From an uncultured Lachnospiraceae bacterium (GTDB lineage: Bacteria; Bacillota; Clostridia; Lachnospirales; Lachnospiraceae), in NCBI GenBank assembly GCA_944383545.1, contig CALWPY010000001.1:291980-355979 (forward strand): a stretch of 64,000 nt of DNA, given 5' to 3'. The notes under the pieces are model-generated. The model was not told where the DNA came from, did not search any database, and saw nothing but the letters and a program-made list of their open reading frames with translations. The position numbers and the translations under genes are program-made. Shown in pieces: positions 8,574-17,100 of this stretch (positions are counted from its first letter, which is position 1; the number at the start of each line of letters is the position of its first letter).

Positions 8574-11342
8574 TTGAGGACAGTTAAAGAGAAAATAAGT
8601 ATTATTTATGACTTTATGAAAAGGCACATGCTTTTTGTAACTGCTATAATAACTGCACTTATGGGTATTCTTATATACCATAAATTTTTATTTGGCGATT
8701 ATGTATATATGGCCAACTATGACTCTACTGAGCAGTTCTGGCAGCAGCTTTCATATCTTAAAGAATATATATTGTCCGAGGGCTTCCCGGGATGGTCATT
8801 CAGTATAGGAATGGGTGCCGTGATGGAATACAGCAATGCAGGTGATTTTTATTATCTGATTTCCATTCTGGCAGGAAAAGCGCTTATGCCGTATCTTTTT
8901 AGCTGGCTTCAGCTTTCAAAGCTTATATTGTCCGCAGTGTTTATGTTTCTTTTCTTAAGAGAAATAGGCTTAAGGAAGGGTGCGTGCGCCTATGGTGGGA
9001 TTTCCTATGCTTTTTGTGCGATAACGATAATCAGGGGATATTGGTATCATTATTCATCTGAAATGGTGTACCTTGCCCTGCTTCTTTATCTTGTTGAGAG
9101 ATTTGTAAGAAGCGGAAAGTGGAAGGGGCTTACACTTCTGCTTGCCATGATTTTTGCAGGCAGGGGAGTTTATTTCCTGTGTCTCTATTCACTGATAATA
9201 TTCATGTATGTTACAATAAGGTTTATTGTATTAAATAAAGGCGGCTTTAAAGCATATTTTAAGCATATTGCAGGCTGTCTCAAGGTATATGTGACATCAC
9301 TTTTATTATCGGGTGTTTTCTGGGTCCCTTCGCTTTACAGTACTCTTACCTCGGAAAGAGTCGGAGAAAGAACTGTAAATCATGTGACAGTGTTCAGCAT
9401 GGATAATCTCAGTAATATAGCAAACGGTATTTTAAGGACCTTCAGATATGATTTATCGGGAAGTGTTGACTACTATCATGGTGAGTATTTTAATTCCTTT
9501 ATGTTTTATATAGGTATACCTGCAGTTCTGTTTGCAATATTTGCACTTCTTTATTCGAGAGGAAGGGCACGGAAAATTATAGTTGCTTTTCTTGTTGCCG
9601 CATTAGCGTATATATGTTTTCCAACGCTTAGATATGTTTTAAACGGTTTCATAGCATATGAACATACCAAGTTATCTAATGCATGGGTGGTAGCGGGTTT
9701 TGCCGCCTGCGCCGCATACGGATATCAGCTTGCCGTGTTGGAGAAAAAGCTGAGTGTACGGGCGTTACTTATAACTGCCGTAGGAATAATACTGCTTGTT
9801 TTAGGTTGTTTTGAGATAAGCAGACGTACGGGACTGGAGTCAAGAAGTGATGCGCTTAAATATGTAGGTATATTTTTAGCTGTATATGTTTTGCTTTTAT
9901 TTATTATTACTTTAAGAAAAAATGTAAAAATAATAAACTTACTTCTTGTTATTTGTTTATGTATGGAACTTACGATATCAAGCTATTCCGCAAGTGATAA
10001 ATTTATGGAAAATATTCACACCATGAAAAAGTCAGAGGTAGCTGATGAAATAAGTGAACGAACGGGAATATTTGAGGAAATTAAAAGAATGGATGAAGAC
10101 TCCTTTTACAGGATATCGGGAGGCGCATGTTATTTGACTCCTGAGGGCTATTACAGGTATACCAATCCTCTGTTTGGAGATTATTTTGATACTTCCTACT
10201 ATACAAGCTATGTAAATTCTTATGCCGAGTTTGCCAGTAATGTTTCTCCGTCGACTTATACTTCTTATAGTTTGGTGCAGGGAATAACCGAAAATATTGG
10301 TCTTGAGTCCATAATAGGCTGCAAATATATAATTACAAAGGAAGGTGCAGAAGCACCTTACGGCTGTATTTATAAGGAAACCTATGACGGATTTGATATT
10401 TATGAGAACATTTATGCTCAGGATTTGGGAATAGTATATGACAGTGTAATATCCGAGGATATGTTTGACGGACTCAGGGAAAGATATAAAGCACTTGCCC
10501 TTACTTCTTCGGTTTTATCTGACGAGCTTGGAGAAAATTATGAAAATAAAGATAATGAGTTGAATGATGAATTTGAAAAAACCATAGACCAATATACTGA
10601 AAACAGAAATTTTGTTATGACTTATGCAGGTATAAATGATGGGGACATTTCCGGAGATTTGAATAATGAGCTTACATTCAGCACCGAAAATGCAGGTGCA
10701 TCTCTGGCTGTTATTATATCAAATGAGACAGAGCCAATGAATTACAGACTGCATATTAATATATACAGTGACAAAGCTGCTAATGTCGAGATTATCCTGG
10801 CAGACGGTGAGGGCGGTTATTTAAGTGAAACATTTTCACTGCAGCAGGGAAATAATGAAATCGATTATAATACTGATGAACAAAAGGTACAGTATTATAT
10901 GTTCAGATTTTCAGAGGCAGGAAGCTATACACTGTCAGATATGGAAATAATGCAGCAGTCATATCTTAATGAAAGATATAATGAACTGTATGAGGAACTT
11001 ATTACTGAAAGGCTGGAGCAAAGTCAGACCTTTGAAATCTCGGAATTTTCGCAGAATCATATTGAGGGAAGTGTAGAGGCCGAAGGAACTAAGATTCTGC
11101 TTTTTACAATACCTTATGACAAGGGTTGGAATATTACCGTAGACGGAGAGGAGACAGATATATATAAGGTTGACTATGGTCTTATGGCAATAGAAATAAC
11201 TGACGGTTATCATGATATTGAACTTAATTGGAACAGACCGTATTTGAATATTGCAATAGGCTCTACCTGTATAGGCATAGTGCTTTTTGTAGTTCTGATT
11301 GTTATAGACTGCCGCAGTAAAAGAAAAGCAAAGCATGTATAA
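8574..11342 (+). CDS. YfhO family membrane protein (probable GT-C glycosyltransferase)
   Basis: The protein has about 922 residues. The first 460 carry a dozen or more transmembrane segments with an early luminal loop NYDSTEQFWQQ, typical of GT-C enzymes. A large extracellular domain follows, and a last helix (IAIGSTCIGIVLFVVLIVI) with a basic tail closes it. In Bacillus and Listeria, YfhO-type proteins move sugar from undecaprenyl phosphate onto teichoic acids, working with a CsbB-type GT2 and a GtrA-type flippase; both occur just downstream here. I prefer TTG 8574 because TGGAGG at 8559-8564 sits 9 bp ahead. GTG 8550 is the in-frame alternative. Confidence 0.85.
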   Translation: MRTVKEKISIIYDFMKRHMLFVTAIITALMGILIYHKFLFGDYVYMANYDSTEQFWQQLSYLKEYILSEGFPGWSFSIGMGAVMEYSNAGDFYYLISILAGKALMPYLFSWLQLSKLILSAVFMFLFLREIGLRKGACAYGGISYAFCAITIIRGYWYHYSSEMVYLALLLYLVERFVRSGKWKGLTLLLAMIFAGRGVYFLCLYSLIIFMYVTIRFIVLNKGGFKAYFKHIAGCLKVYVTSLLLSGVFWVPSLYSTLTSERVGERTVNHVTVFSMDNLSNIANGILRTFRYDLSGSVDYYHGEYFNSFMFYIGIPAVLFAIFALLYSRGRARKIIVAFLVAALAYICFPTLRYVLNGFIAYEHTKLSNAWVVAGFAACAAYGYQLAVLEKKLSVRALLITAVGIILLVLGCFEISRRTGLESRSDALKYVGIFLAVYVLLLFIITLRKNVKIINLLLVICLCMELTISSYSASDKFMENIHTMKKSEVADEISERTGIFEEIKRMDEDSFYRISGGACYLTPEGYYRYTNPLFGDYFDTSYYTSYVNSYAEFASNVSPSTYTSYSLVQGITENIGLESIIGCKYIITKEGAEAPYGCIYKETYDGFDIYENIYAQDLGIVYDSVISEDMFDGLRERYKALALTSSVLSDELGENYENKDNELNDEFEKTIDQYTENRNFVMTYAGINDGDISGDLNNELTFSTENAGASLAVIISNETEPMNYRLHINIYSDKAANVEIILADGEGGYLSETFSLQQGNNEIDYNTDEQKVQYYMFRFSEAGSYTLSDMEIMQQSYLNERYNELYEELITERLEQSQTFEISEFSQNHIEGSVEAEGTKILLFTIPYDKGWNITVDGEETDIYKVDYGLMAIEITDGYHDIELNWNRPYLNIAIGSTCIGIVLFVVLIVIDCRSKRKAKHV

Positions 11343-11417
11343 AAGGTTTTAATATTTAAAATATTATGATAAAATGACTAAAGAATACTTAATGAGTAAA
11401 GAAAAGAGGAAACTGTT

Positions 11418-12371
11418 ATGAATGAAAAGGAAAGAGAACTGCCGGAGCTTCTTTCGATAATTATTCCGGTGTATAATGAGGAGGACTCTCTGGATAAATT
11501 GTATGAGGAGATTATCAGAGTTCTTACAAGAAATAATTACAAATATGAGATGTGGTTTGTGAATGACGGCTCATCTGACGGCTCGGTGGATAAAATTAAG
11601 GAGTTTATCGAAAAGGACAGTTCGGTCCATCTTATCAGCTTCAGGAGAAATTTCGGTAAGGCAGCAGCGCTTCAGGCAGGTTTTACACACTGCAACGGAG
11701 ACATAGTGATTACAATGGATGCCGATTTGCAGGACGAGCCTGAAGAAATACCGAATTTTATAGCAAAAATAAATGAAGGTTATGATTTGGTATCAGGATG
11801 GAAATATAACAGGCATGACCCTCTTGAAAAAAGACTTCCGTCAAAGCTTTTTAATGCTACAACGGCTCATATGTCAGGAGTTAAACTGCATGATTTTAAC
11901 TGCGGATTTAAGGCATACAGAAAAGAAGTAGTTAAAAGTATATGTGTATATGGTGAATTTCACAGATATATACCGGTACTTGCAGCCAGAAAAGGATTTA
12001 GAATTACTGAGATAGTAGTTAAGCATAATAAGAGGGAGTTTGGAAAGTCAAAGTACGGATTTGAAAGGTATTTAAGGGGATTCTTTGATTCCATTACAAC
12101 CACATTCCTTCTTAAGTATTACGAAAAGCCTATGTACTTTTTTGGTAAGTGGGGTCTGATTTCAATGCTTATCGGTGTGATTATATGTATATATTTAACT
12201 GTTTTATGGTTTATGGGACATCTTATCGGACAGAGACCTCTGCTTATTCTCGGAGTACTTCTTATTATTGCGGGAATACAGCTCTTTTCAACAGGAATGA
12301 TAGGCAACCTGATTGTGGATTCCTCATACAAGTCTCATTACAGTGAAGAGCATATAAAAGAGATAATATAA
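11418..12371 (+). CDS. GT2 polyprenyl-phosphate glycosyltransferase (CsbB/GtrB-like)
   Basis: The 317-residue GT-A enzyme has SIIIPVYNEEDSL at the N-terminus, NDGSSDGS near residue 49 and the metal and acceptor block DADLQDEPEEIP near 100. Two C-terminal membrane helices (235-260 and 270-295) end with the QLFSTGMIGNLI signature of dolichol/undecaprenyl-phosphate glycosyltransferases. It should load a sugar onto undecaprenyl phosphate on the inner leaflet. GtrA (14695) would flip the product and YfhO (8574) would use it outside. GAGGAAAC precedes ATG 11418. The sugar cannot be read from sequence. Confidence 0.92.
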   Translation: MNEKERELPELLSIIIPVYNEEDSLDKLYEEIIRVLTRNNYKYEMWFVNDGSSDGSVDKIKEFIEKDSSVHLISFRRNFGKAAALQAGFTHCNGDIVITMDADLQDEPEEIPNFIAKINEGYDLVSGWKYNRHDPLEKRLPSKLFNATTAHMSGVKLHDFNCGFKAYRKEVVKSICVYGEFHRYIPVLAARKGFRITEIVVKHNKREFGKSKYGFERYLRGFFDSITTTFLLKYYEKPMYFFGKWGLISMLIGVIICIYLTVLWFMGHLIGQRPLLILGVLLIIAGIQLFSTGMIGNLIVDSSYKSHYSEEHIKEII

Positions 12372-12404
12372 AAGTATTTTTAAGTATAATTACAGGAGAG
12401 ATAT

Positions 12405-14015
12405 ATGTACAGCAGATTTATTTTAGCAAATGTACCCAGGTTATTAACTCAGATAGACAGAGATATAAATTCCAAAACTTTCGGAAGCTGTGACAGAAAT
12501 CACTGGCACTTAAGAATAAGGGACTTTACTTCTGCAATACTTCAGCAGTCGGCACTTGATTTGGCGCTTGTTTATGATACTGATTTTCCGGGAAATAAAT
12601 ACTATAAAAATGAAAATTTAAAAGTGTGGGCAAAGGGTGTTGTAAATTACTGGGTGAAAATACAGTTAAGGGACGGAAGCTTTAATGAATATTATCCTCA
12701 TGAGCACGGTTTTCCGCCTACGGCATTCTCTTTATATGCTGTGTGTGAGACATGCCGCATACTGGGATTTAGAGATGAGAATATATTAAACGGAATAAAA
12801 AAGACAGTAAAATATCTTTCTAATCATATTGAAGAAAAAGCATATAATCAGGAGCTTGCTTCAATAGCTGCCTTAAGCTCGGCATATGAACTGCTCAAGG
12901 AAGAAGAAATAAAACTTGCCGCAGACAGAAAACTGGAAAGAATACTGAAGCTACAGGATGAAGAGGGATATTTTTCTGAACAGGGTGGAGCAGATATAGG
13001 ATATCTTTCCGTATCTCTGGATATGCTGGCTGAATATCACAGAATAACAGGAGATGAAAGAGCAGTCGGACCTCTTAACAAGGTGGTGGAATTTTTAAAA
13101 TACTTTGTGCATCAGGACGGAACGATAGGCGGAGAATATGCTTCAAGAAACACAACCTATTTTATGGCTAACGGTATAGAATATATGTGCAGCCTGGGTA
13201 ACGAATCTGCTCTGGCAATTAGAAAAAAAGTATATGATAATATAAATAATATTGACTTCTTTATGAATGCCGTGGATGAACGCTATATGGCACATTATGT
13301 ACTGCATTCATATCTCAGGGCAGAACGCTGTTATTTAAAAAACGGCGGACAGGTCACTGATAATACGGAAAAACTGCCATGTGATAAGGTCTGTGAAAAA
13401 TATTTTAATAATGCAGGTATCTACAGAAAAAATAACGGTAATTATGATTTGATAGCAGGATTAAAAAAGGGCGGAGTTGTAAAAATATTTAAAAATGGAA
13501 ATGAGATATTTGCTGATTTTGGTTACAGAACTCCTTTAAAGAAAAAACTGGCGGTAACCAACTGGCTGGATGAAAGCTATGAAATAGTGTGTGAAGGAGA
13601 CATAGTTAAAATTTCGGGACGGTTTAATTCTGTCGGTCAGAAGGTGCAGAATCCGGTTTATCATTTTGGCATACGTGTGGCTTCATTTTTGCTTGGAAAC
13701 AAGGTAAATAAGCTGATGAAGAAGATTCTCATATATTCGGACTCTCATGTTCCTGTTACCTTTGAAAGGAATATTGACCTGAGTAATGAGAATACTATAA
13801 TTATCACTGATATTATAAAGAGCGATGAGAAAAGAAGCTTTTATTTTGCTCCGGGATACTCGATGAGAGTGGTTGCTTCCGGAAAATTTTTCAGTACAAC
13901 TGATTTGATTTCACGTTCGGGTGCAGAACAATTTGAAGGAAAGGAAGTAAAAATCACACAGACTGTAAATACATCAGAGGAAATTACTGATACACAGATA
14001 AATGTTTTGTGTTGA
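12405..14015 (+). CDS. Unrecognised protein with alpha-toroid-like repeats, glycan locus
   Basis: I do not recognise this 536-residue protein. Residues 1-320 look like an alpha/alpha-toroid of the terpenoid-cyclase or glycan-lyase type: paired helices with glycine-rich turns such as QLRDGSFNEYYPHEHGFPPT, EEGYFSEQGGADIGYLS and HQDGTIGGEYASRNT. Residues 340-536 are beta-rich (NGNEIFADFGYRTPL, GDIVKISGRFNSV), as in heparinase II/III-like lyases. No signal peptide is visible, so it is probably cytoplasmic. It sits in the glycan operon between GT2 and nitroreductase genes. A polysaccharide-modifying or lyase-like role is only a guess. Confidence 0.7.
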   Translation: MYSRFILANVPRLLTQIDRDINSKTFGSCDRNHWHLRIRDFTSAILQQSALDLALVYDTDFPGNKYYKNENLKVWAKGVVNYWVKIQLRDGSFNEYYPHEHGFPPTAFSLYAVCETCRILGFRDENILNGIKKTVKYLSNHIEEKAYNQELASIAALSSAYELLKEEEIKLAADRKLERILKLQDEEGYFSEQGGADIGYLSVSLDMLAEYHRITGDERAVGPLNKVVEFLKYFVHQDGTIGGEYASRNTTYFMANGIEYMCSLGNESALAIRKKVYDNINNIDFFMNAVDERYMAHYVLHSYLRAERCYLKNGGQVTDNTEKLPCDKVCEKYFNNAGIYRKNNGNYDLIAGLKKGGVVKIFKNGNEIFADFGYRTPLKKKLAVTNWLDESYEIVCEGDIVKISGRFNSVGQKVQNPVYHFGIRVASFLLGNKVNKLMKKILIYSDSHVPVTFERNIDLSNENTIIITDIIKSDEKRSFYFAPGYSMRVVASGKFFSTTDLISRSGAEQFEGKEVKITQTVNTSEEITDTQINVLC

Positions 14016-14032
14016 TTTTGGGTAAGTGACTT

Positions 14033-14680
14033 ATGAATCTGGATGAAGCAATACGCGGAAGAAGGTCTGTCAGGAAATATACGGATGTACCCGTGCCTGA
14101 TGATGTGATAAAAGATATTATTGAGGCAGGCCTTTGGGCACCAAGTGCCTGTAACAGACAGGGCTCAGCTTTTATTATAATAAATGAAAGAGAAAAATTT
14201 GATGAGCTTTTAAAGGGCGGAAGTGCGGCATTCTTAAAAAATGTAAATCAGGCAATACTGGTTTTATATGATAACCGTACGGATAATCTGGAATACAGGG
14301 ACCATATACAAAGTGCCTGCGCTGCTATTCAAAATATGCTTTTAAAGGCATATGAGCTGGGAGTAGGGACCTGCTGGATAAATAATATTCCGAATAAAAA
14401 GAAGCTTAAGAAGATATTTAATATACCTTGGAATTATGAGCCGGTTGCACTTATATCAATGGGATATATTGATTACAAGCCTGTAACCTGTAAAAGAAAA
14501 AAGACTGTAGAGGACTGTGTTTCTTATAACACTTTTGGTTTAAAAGATACGGTAAAAAAGGATAAAAAATATTTATCTTTAAAAATTAAAAGAGTTTTAA
14601 GAAAAATATATAAGGCTGTACCGGGGAAAAAACTGTTGTTAAAATTTGCAGGAAAATACGAAAAGAAGTTTGATAACTGA
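14033..14680 (+). CDS. Nitroreductase family FMN protein
   Basis: The first 165 of 215 residues form a compact nitroreductase fold: MNLDEAIRGRRSVRKYTDVP, then GLWAPSACNRQG as FMN-binding loops, then an AYELGVGTCWI helix block. Such enzymes use FMN and NAD(P)H to reduce quinones, nitro compounds or ene groups. The tail from about 170 is basic (KRKKTVED, KIKRVLRKIYKAVPGKK), perhaps for membrane or nucleotide association. Its place inside a polysaccharide operon is a pattern seen in other Firmicutes, with no known substrate. It starts 17 bp after the preceding stop. Confidence 0.87.
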   Translation: MNLDEAIRGRRSVRKYTDVPVPDDVIKDIIEAGLWAPSACNRQGSAFIIINEREKFDELLKGGSAAFLKNVNQAILVLYDNRTDNLEYRDHIQSACAAIQNMLLKAYELGVGTCWINNIPNKKKLKKIFNIPWNYEPVALISMGYIDYKPVTCKRKKTVEDCVSYNTFGLKDTVKKDKKYLSLKIKRVLRKIYKAVPGKKLLLKFAGKYEKKFDN

Positions 14681-14694
14681 TAGGAATTAATATC

Positions 14695-15177
14695 ATGAAA
14701 AACAATTCATTTATAAATATTATAAAAAATAAGATACTTACAAGAGAGTTTATCAGCTATTTCGTTGCAGGAGTACTGACAACGCTTGTAAATCTGGCTG
14801 TTTATACGCTTGGCTTAAAGGTAGGTATGGCATACTGGATTGCTAATACCATAGCTGTTTTTTCAAGTAAACTGTTTGCTTATATAACCAATAAACTGTT
14901 TGTGTTCAGAACTCATTGCAGGAACTTAAAGGAGCTTATGGCAGAAATAATAAAATTTATTTTTGCCAGGGGATTTACAGGTGTTATAGATTTATTGGGA
15001 GTACCTTTTTTGGTAGAATTCCTGCATATAGGAAAAATGATATCAAAATATACAATTCAGGCAGTAGTAATAATATTAAATTATATACTTGGAAAATGGT
15101 TTGTATTTGATAAGAAGACGAAAAGTAATCCGTTGCAGGAAACTGAGACGGCAGATGAAAAAAGCAAAACAGCTTAA
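14695..15177 (+). CDS. GtrA family lipid-linked sugar flippase
   Basis: This protein of 160 residues has four transmembrane helices. It opens with the family signature FISYFVAGVLTTLVNLAVY and later shows FSSKLFAYITNKLFVFR and NYILGKWFVF. GtrA/GtcA proteins are thought to flip undecaprenyl-phosphate sugars to the outer leaflet. It completes a set with the GT2 at 11418 and YfhO at 8574. It is the last gene of the operon, and a strong terminator starts at its stop codon. Confidence 0.92.
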   Translation: MKNNSFINIIKNKILTREFISYFVAGVLTTLVNLAVYTLGLKVGMAYWIANTIAVFSSKLFAYITNKLFVFRTHCRNLKELMAEIIKFIFARGFTGVIDLLGVPFLVEFLHIGKMISKYTIQAVVIILNYILGKWFVFDKKTKSNPLQETETADEKSKTA

Positions 15178-15205
15178 AAATAACCGGCGATTGCCGGTTA
15201 TTTTT
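15176..15205 (+). terminator. Rho-independent terminator of the glycan operon
   Basis: A 13-bp perfect stem (AAAAATAACCGGC with GCCGGTTATTTTT) closes on a GATT loop and ends in a T run. It begins at the gtrA stop codon. A nearly identical hairpin lies at 15836-15864 on the far side of the next gene. Confidence 0.92.
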
Positions 15206-15287
15206 ATTATATAAAAGTGAAGGTAAACTTACTGTAAAGTTGATAAATAATGAACGGAAAATGCAACAAATCTGATATTTATATTAA

Positions 15288-15316
15288 TAGACTTTGGCTG
15301 GACGGTATGCTATAAT
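15288..15316 (+). promoter_or_regulatory. Probable sigma-A promoter of the heptad-repeat gene
   Basis: TAGACT (15288-15293) and TATAAT (15311-15316) are spaced 17 bp apart, 35 bp upstream of the next start codon. The -10 is perfect and the -35 matches four of six positions. The gene lies between two terminators, so it needs its own promoter. Confidence 0.65.
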
Positions 15317-15350
15317 TAATTTCATACAAATGATATAGGGAGGTGAGACA

Positions 15351-15836
15351 ATGATGGAAAATGAAAAGTTAGACAAAATTTTGTCAGAAATATCGGGAAT
15401 GAAGCAGGAAATATCAGGGATGAAGCATGAAATATCAGATATGAAGAAAGACGTATCAGAGATACCGGGGATGAAGCATGAAATATCTGATATGAAGCAG
15501 GAAATATCGGATATGAAGAAAGACGTATCAGAGATACCAGGAATGAAGCAGGAAATATCCGACATGAAGAAAGATGTATCAGAGATACCGGGAATGAAGC
15601 AGGAAATATCCGACATGAAACAGGATATATCAGGTATACATCTTCATCTGGAGAACGTAACTGACAGGAAAATTGAGTTGTTGGCTGAAAATCATTTACA
15701 TCTTATAGATAAGCTGAATGAGGCAATACGTGTATCTGATAAAACTTTAATATATGAGACTGAAGTTGCCGCACTTTCAGAAGAGATGAAAAAGATTAAA
15801 AAGAGAATTGAGAAAATTGAAAATAAACCTGCATAA
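15351..15836 (+). CDS. Coiled-coil protein with perfect heptad tandem repeats
   Basis: This 161-residue protein has no recognised enzyme domain. Residues 13-96 are about twelve near-exact seven-residue repeats of the form EISxMKx or DVSEIPG, a strong coiled-coil pattern broken at intervals by proline. The rest (HLHLENVTDRKIELLAENHLH onward) is also helical and charged. There is no signal peptide or membrane segment. AGGGAGGTGAG ends 2 bp before ATG 15351, so ATG 15354 is equally likely. It is a one-gene unit with its own promoter and terminator. A scaffold or adaptor role is inference. Confidence 0.75.
   Translation: MMENEKLDKILSEISGMKQEISGMKHEISDMKKDVSEIPGMKHEISDMKQEISDMKKDVSEIPGMKQEISDMKKDVSEIPGMKQEISDMKQDISGIHLHLENVTDRKIELLAENHLHLIDKLNEAIRVSDKTLIYETEVAALSEEMKKIKKRIEKIENKPA
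15387..15638 (+). repeat. 21-bp tandem repeats encoding heptads
   Basis: About twelve copies of a 21-bp unit (GAAATATCxGAxATGAAGxA and variants) stay in frame throughout. Near-identical pairs of units are also shared over longer blocks (for example around 15502 and 15559). The array could change length by slippage or recombination without a frameshift. Confidence 0.85.
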
Positions 15837-15864
15837 AAATAACCGGCGATGCGCCGGTTATTTT
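15836..15864. terminator. Bidirectional terminator between the heptad-repeat gene and the convergent aminotransferase gene
   Basis: The stem AAAATAACCGGCG / CGCCGGTTATTTT has a 3-nt ATG loop and T or A runs on both sides, so it can end transcription from both directions. It shares the AATAACCGGCGAT core with the hairpin at 15176-15205. Confidence 0.88.
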
Positions 15865-15915
15865 CGTATAAGTAATAATTCTGGTCATAATTTAGGTTAA
15901 TTTGACAAGGATGCT

Positions 15916-16968
15916 TTACACAACCTCCAGTATGGTATTAACCATCAAATCATTCTGCTTAGGATTCATAAAACAAAATCTTATATATTTATCTCCGAGT
16001 CCCCTTATATCATCACATTTTCTGATAATAATCCCCTTTAACTTACAGTGTTCTGCAACACTGCCTGAAGTAATGTCCTCTTTAAGAAGTTTTGCAAGCA
16101 TAAAGTTTGCATATGGCTTAAACAGTTTTATTGTCTTACATGTAGACATTGCAGCATATACAAGGCTTCTCTCAGTATGAATTACGGAGCGGGATTCTTC
16201 TATATATTGAGTGTCATTAAACATAACAGTTCCTGCAACTGCAGTAAGTGTAGGAACGCTGTTTGTGGTAGTTGTCATATTTATAATCTGCATCTGGTAA
16301 GGATTATTCATTATTGCATAGGACATTCTGAGCCCGGGTACGGCAAAAAATTTAGAAACGCTTCTTAAAACAACCATATCAGGGTAGGTTTCCGTGAGGG
16401 AAACTGAGGTATATTTTTCATAATCATCCAGGAATTCCACATACATTTCATCGATTACAAGAAAAATATTAAGCTCTTTACATGCGGAAGCTATGATTTC
16501 TATATCCTCTTTTTCCATAAGCTGGGAAGTGGGATTGTTAGGATTTTGAAGAAAAATCATATCATAAGAAGAGTTTAACTTTGAAACAAAATCCACTACG
16601 TTAAATGCATAGTTATCTTCCTCATTCAGATAATAAAATTCAGGCTCACAGCCGTATGCAGTAAGCACCTTTTCATATTCGCTGTATCCCGGAGCGATAA
16701 GGAGAGCTTTTTTTGGCATTATAAGGGCAGTAAAAAGTCTTATCAAATCCGTGGAGCCGCTTCCAATAACAATATTATCCTCGGGAGCACCTACATAAGA
16801 AGAAATTGCTTTTTTCAGATTTCTGTAGTAAATATCGGGATATTTTACGATGGCATCAATGCTTTCTGAAATAGCCTTTTTTACAGACAAAGGAGTGCCA
16901 AGCGGATTTATGTTGGCATTAAAAAGAACAGTATCATATTGTTCGAGCCTGAGCGTACTATTATTCAT
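15916..16968 (-). CDS. PLP-dependent aminotransferase, class I/II (HisC/CobD-like)
   Basis: The 350-residue fold-type I enzyme shows GSGSTDLIRLF (phosphate-binding loop), NPNNPTSQLM, VIDEMYVEF with the PLP-contacting Asp, and RSVSKFFAVPGLRMSY with the Schiff-base Lys. This set is typical of histidinol-phosphate aminotransferase and threonine-phosphate decarboxylase relatives. It is not beside his or cobalamin genes, so the substrate is uncertain. It diverges from the DUF5717-like gene with about 130 bp between their starts. A GGGGG stretch 12 bp upstream may be its ribosome site. Confidence 0.85.
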   Translation of the reverse strand: MNNSTLRLEQYDTVLFNANINPLGTPLSVKKAISESIDAIVKYPDIYYRNLKKAISSYVGAPEDNIVIGSGSTDLIRLFTALIMPKKALLIAPGYSEYEKVLTAYGCEPEFYYLNEEDNYAFNVVDFVSKLNSSYDMIFLQNPNNPTSQLMEKEDIEIIASACKELNIFLVIDEMYVEFLDDYEKYTSVSLTETYPDMVVLRSVSKFFAVPGLRMSYAIMNNPYQMQIINMTTTTNSVPTLTAVAGTVMFNDTQYIEESRSVIHTERSLVYAAMSTCKTIKLFKPYANFMLAKLLKEDITSGSVAEHCKLKGIIIRKCDDIRGLGDKYIRFCFMNPKQNDLMVNTILEVV

Positions 16969-17023
16969 AATAAAAGGAATCCCCCTAATGCAAATTGGTC
17001 TTTTAAAATCTTTAAATATTTGT

Positions 17024-17029
17024 TATAAT
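17024..17029 (+). promoter_or_regulatory. Candidate -10 box for the DUF5717-like operon
   Basis: A perfect TATAAT lies 72 bp before ATG 17101 in the divergent intergenic region. No good -35 at 17 bp is visible, so the call is tentative. Confidence 0.4.
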
Positions 17030-17100
17030 CGAAATAATTATATTTATTATACCAAAGCAGGCAATAATATCAAGTTAAAATTGGAAAATTGGAGATACAA

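Noticed and set aside
15284-15616. Minus-strand ORF rich in DISCFIPG-type repeats
   Set aside because: It is the reverse image of the heptad-repeat gene; the + frame has a promoter, ribosome site and terminator.
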